Below are positions 5,409 to 6,986 of a DNA stretch of 6,986 nt, in pieces (positions within the stretch are counted from its first letter, which is position 1; every line of letters starts with the position of its first letter). Origin of the DNA: an uncultured Chloroflexota bacterium (GTDB lineage Bacteria > Chloroflexota > Dehalococcoidia > UBA3495); the NCBI GenBank assembly GCA_913052545.1, contig CAJXEF010000108.1, positions 1 to 6,986 of the forward strand. Direction: 5' to 3'. The position numbers and the translations under genes are program-made. Under the pieces are notes generated by a model that saw only the letters and a list, made by a program, of their open reading frames with translations, had not been told where the DNA came from and did no database searches.

Positions 5409-5438
5409 TTGACCCTCGCGATTCCCGGATGCTAGAAT
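5409..5438 (+). promoter_or_regulatory. extended -10 promoter for yebC-ruvC-ruvA
   Basis: TTGACC (5409-5414), an 18-nt spacer, then TAGAAT (5433-5438) preceded by TGC. The design (one-base -35 difference, same spacer length, same TGC TAGAAT) matches the promoter at 3871-3900. It begins 5 bp after the rimM stop and predicts a start near 5445 and a leader of ~94 nt before yebC. It implies yebC-ruvC-ruvA is a separate unit from rpsP-khpA-rimM. Confidence 0.65.
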
Positions 5439-5478
5439 TCGGTGGTAACAATCATCGGTGTAGTTTGAGCATCTCCAT

Positions 5479-5533
5479 TATAATCATCAAGGAGGAAATC
5501 CCAATTAAGGCTAGAACGCTTTTTTTACGGAGG
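5479..5533 (+). promoter_or_regulatory. second -10 candidate, orphan Shine-Dalgarno, T7 tract and the yebC ribosome-binding site
   Basis: Within the yebC leader: a perfect TATAAT (5479-5484) without a good -35; AAGGAGG (5489-5495) with no start codon at usable distance; seven T (5520-5526); then GGAGG (5529-5533), which is 5 nt from the yebC ATG and is the working site. Only the last item is secure. Confidence 0.45.
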
Positions 5534-5538
5534 TTTGA

Positions 5539-6306
5539 ATGTCTGGTCATTCTAAATGGTCCACTATAAAAAGGCAGAAGGGTGCAAACGATGTAAAAAG
5601 GGGGGCTCTTTTTACGAAGTTATCTAGAGACATAGCCCTGGCAGTCCAACAAGGCGGTGGTGGCGACCCCGACATGAACTTCCGATTACGTTTGGCGGTT
5701 GATAAAGCCCGTAATAATAATATGCCCGTCGATAACATCAACAGGGCTATAAAAAGGGCTACTGGCGAGGGAGGGGAAGGCATAGAGGAATTTGAAGAAG
5801 TAATTTACGAGGGCTATGGGCCAGGTGGAGGAGCGATATTGCTGCAAGCGTTAACCACCAACCGTAACCGGACGGCTTCGGATGTGCGCTCTACCTTCAA
5901 TAAAGGTGGTGGCAATCTGGGTGAGAGTGGTTGCGTTGCATGGAATTTTGAAAGCAAAGGCGTCTTGACCATCGAGATAGATGATCCTGATCGGGCCGAC
6001 GAACTTAGTTTAGTCGCCATTGAATCTGAGGCTGACGATGTAAAACACGAAGATGGTATTTTAGAGGTTCAGACCACACCTGACAATTTATCTTCAGTTC
6101 AGAAAGCTTTAGAAGTGGAAGGTGTTAGCTTTGCGTCTTCGGATATCTCCCTAGTTCCTAAAACTACGATTTCTCTCGATGATAAAACCGCGGAACAGAC
6201 TTTGAGGCTTTTAGATAACCTTGAAGATCTAGGAGATGTACAGAAAGCTTTTACCAATGCTGACTTTTCATTGGAAGTTCTAGAAAAATACCAAGACAAC
6301 TCTTAA
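5539..6306 (+). CDS. yebC: YebC/TACO1-family protein
   Basis: YebC/TACO1-family protein. Older work treats members as DNA-binding regulators (for example of ruv genes), while later work on TACO1 and bacterial relatives points to helping ribosomes through difficult stretches such as proline runs. Which applies here cannot be read from the sequence. Seen: the signature N terminus MSGHSKWSTIKRQKGANDVKRGALFTK, a GGGGDP segment (39-44), NNNMPVDNINRAIKRATGE (59-77), the conserved YEGYGPGGGAILLQALTTNRNRTA (90-113), and the acidic C-terminal domain. The length of 255 residues is close to the usual 240-250. The start is ATG 5539 with GGAGG 5 nt upstream. It heads the yebC-ruvC-ruvA cluster, an order shared with many bacteria, and ruvC begins 12 bp after its stop. 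Confidence 0.95.
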   Translation: MSGHSKWSTIKRQKGANDVKRGALFTKLSRDIALAVQQGGGGDPDMNFRLRLAVDKARNNNMPVDNINRAIKRATGEGGEGIEEFEEVIYEGYGPGGGAILLQALTTNRNRTASDVRSTFNKGGGNLGESGCVAWNFESKGVLTIEIDDPDRADELSLVAIESEADDVKHEDGILEVQTTPDNLSSVQKALEVEGVSFASSDISLVPKTTISLDDKTAEQTLRLLDNLEDLGDVQKAFTNADFSLEVLEKYQDNS

Positions 6307-6318
6307 AGTGGATGTTTT

Positions 6319-6840
6319 ATGTTAGTGCTAGGGATTGATCCGGGCACGATTAAGATGGGGTACGGTTTGGTGGGGATCGGTCCTCCAATACGGGCAGAGG
6401 ACTACGGGGTCATCGGATTACCCAGATCTATGGCAATTGAACACCGGCTTTACCAAATGTACACGCACATACAAAATTTGATACACATTTTTAGTCCAGA
6501 TGTAGTTGCTGTTGAAGAACCCTTTGTTGGACGGGGAGAGCGCCAGTATGCAAAATCCGCCATGGCTATCGGTCAAGCACAGGGCTTGGTCTTAATAGGA
6601 GCTGCCAGCCAAGGAATACCAGTTCTTCGCTATGCACCAACTCAGGTTAAACAATCAATTGTGGATTACGGTGGAGCATCTAAGTTACAAGTTCAAGAGA
6701 CTGTATGTAGCTTGCTTAACCTAGGTAGTAATCCAGATTCAGATGCGGCTGATGCTCTAGCAATCGCGATCTGTCATATTTCCCAAAGCCAATCCAGGGA
6801 TGTTCTCTCTCGTGAAATCGTACCGGGTCAGGAACGTTAA
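6319..6840 (+). CDS. ruvC: Holliday junction resolvase RuvC
   Basis: Endonuclease that cuts four-way Holliday junctions symmetrically after RuvAB branch migration. It works as a dimer with metal ions. Seen: all four acidic active-site residues, Asp7 in GIDPG, Glu66 in VVAVEEPFVGRG, and Asp142 and Asp145 in DSDAADALAIAICH. Lys111 (APTQVKQ) and Lys122 are candidates for the DNA-contact lysines. The length of 173 residues matches E. coli RuvC. The start is ATG 6319 with only a weak GTGGA 6 nt upstream, 12 bp after yebC, so coupling to yebC is likely. ruvA follows 3 bp after the stop. The last ~20 residues look unconserved, as usual. Confidence 0.96.
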   Translation: MLVLGIDPGTIKMGYGLVGIGPPIRAEDYGVIGLPRSMAIEHRLYQMYTHIQNLIHIFSPDVVAVEEPFVGRGERQYAKSAMAIGQAQGLVLIGAASQGIPVLRYAPTQVKQSIVDYGGASKLQVQETVCSLLNLGSNPDSDAADALAIAICHISQSQSRDVLSREIVPGQER

Positions 6841-6843
6841 CGT

Positions 6844-6986
6844 GTGATTGCTGGTGTAAGAGGGACTCTAGAGCAAATTAGCGACGAATGGATTCATATC
6901 AATTTATCAGGGTTAATCTTCCAGGTTTTAGTCCCAGAAGCTTTAATCGATCAATTGGGTCCTGTGGGGGAAGGAATACATTTATT
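6844..6986 (+). CDS. ruvA: Holliday junction DNA helicase subunit RuvA, 5' part only
   Basis: RuvA is the tetrameric junction-recognition subunit that loads the RuvB motor. Translated by hand from a GTG at 6844: 47 residues, starting with initiator Met, IAGVRGTLEQISDEWIHI, then NLSGLIFQVLVPEA and LGPVGEGIHL. This is the N-terminal OB-fold of RuvA. The frame stays open to the edge, so about three quarters of the usual ~200 residues are missing. The start is 3 bp after the ruvC stop, with AGGA 10 nt before it, inside the end of ruvC. A GTG at 6842 is out of frame. Confidence 0.93.
   Translation, partial: MIAGVRGTLEQISDEWIHINLSGLIFQVLVPEALIDQLGPVGEGIHL

Overview
This window looks like a chromosomal piece of a moderate-GC bacterium, most likely a Chloroflexota member of the Dehalococcoidia / SAR202 type. 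That is inferred from the pairing of stand-alone F420-cofactor genes (cofG, cofH) with the style of the ribosomal and recombination proteins. No rRNA or other decisive marker is present, so the placement is tentative.

Left half, minus strand (1-3809). Read in the direction of transcription, the order is fmt (methionyl-tRNA formyltransferase), a cyclase/kynurenine-formamidase-family metal hydrolase, cofG, then cofH, which runs off the left edge. CofG and CofH are the two radical-SAM halves of FO synthase, and their genes overlap by 17 bp. The gaps between the first three genes are about 100-120 bp and contain at most weak promoter candidates.

Centre (3810-4369). This is a 560-bp divergent intergenic region between fmt (-) and rpsP (+), and it is the most interesting part of the window. 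A very good sigma70-type promoter (3871-3900) points right. It is followed by a 5' hairpin, an 11-nt anti-16S Shine-Dalgarno match and a 23-codon open frame. An 18-bp perfect inverted repeat follows, one arm of which lies inside that small frame. A second, interleaved 10-bp GC-rich pair ends next to a run of five T. The two pairings compete for the same bases, as in transcription attenuators. The region is therefore either an attenuating leader for the rpsP operon or an independent structured small RNA. The last 228 bp before rpsP hold only a candidate -10 box.

Right half, plus strand (4370-6986). The first block is rpsP-khpA-rimM, for ribosome assembly and RNA binding. The rpsP/khpA junction is an ATGA overlap, and rimM has no Shine-Dalgarno. 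The trmD-rplS genes that often follow rimM are absent. A second transcription unit follows, yebC-ruvC-ruvA (translation factor plus Holliday-junction resolution). It has its own promoter of the same extended -10 design as the central one. RuvA is cut by the right edge.
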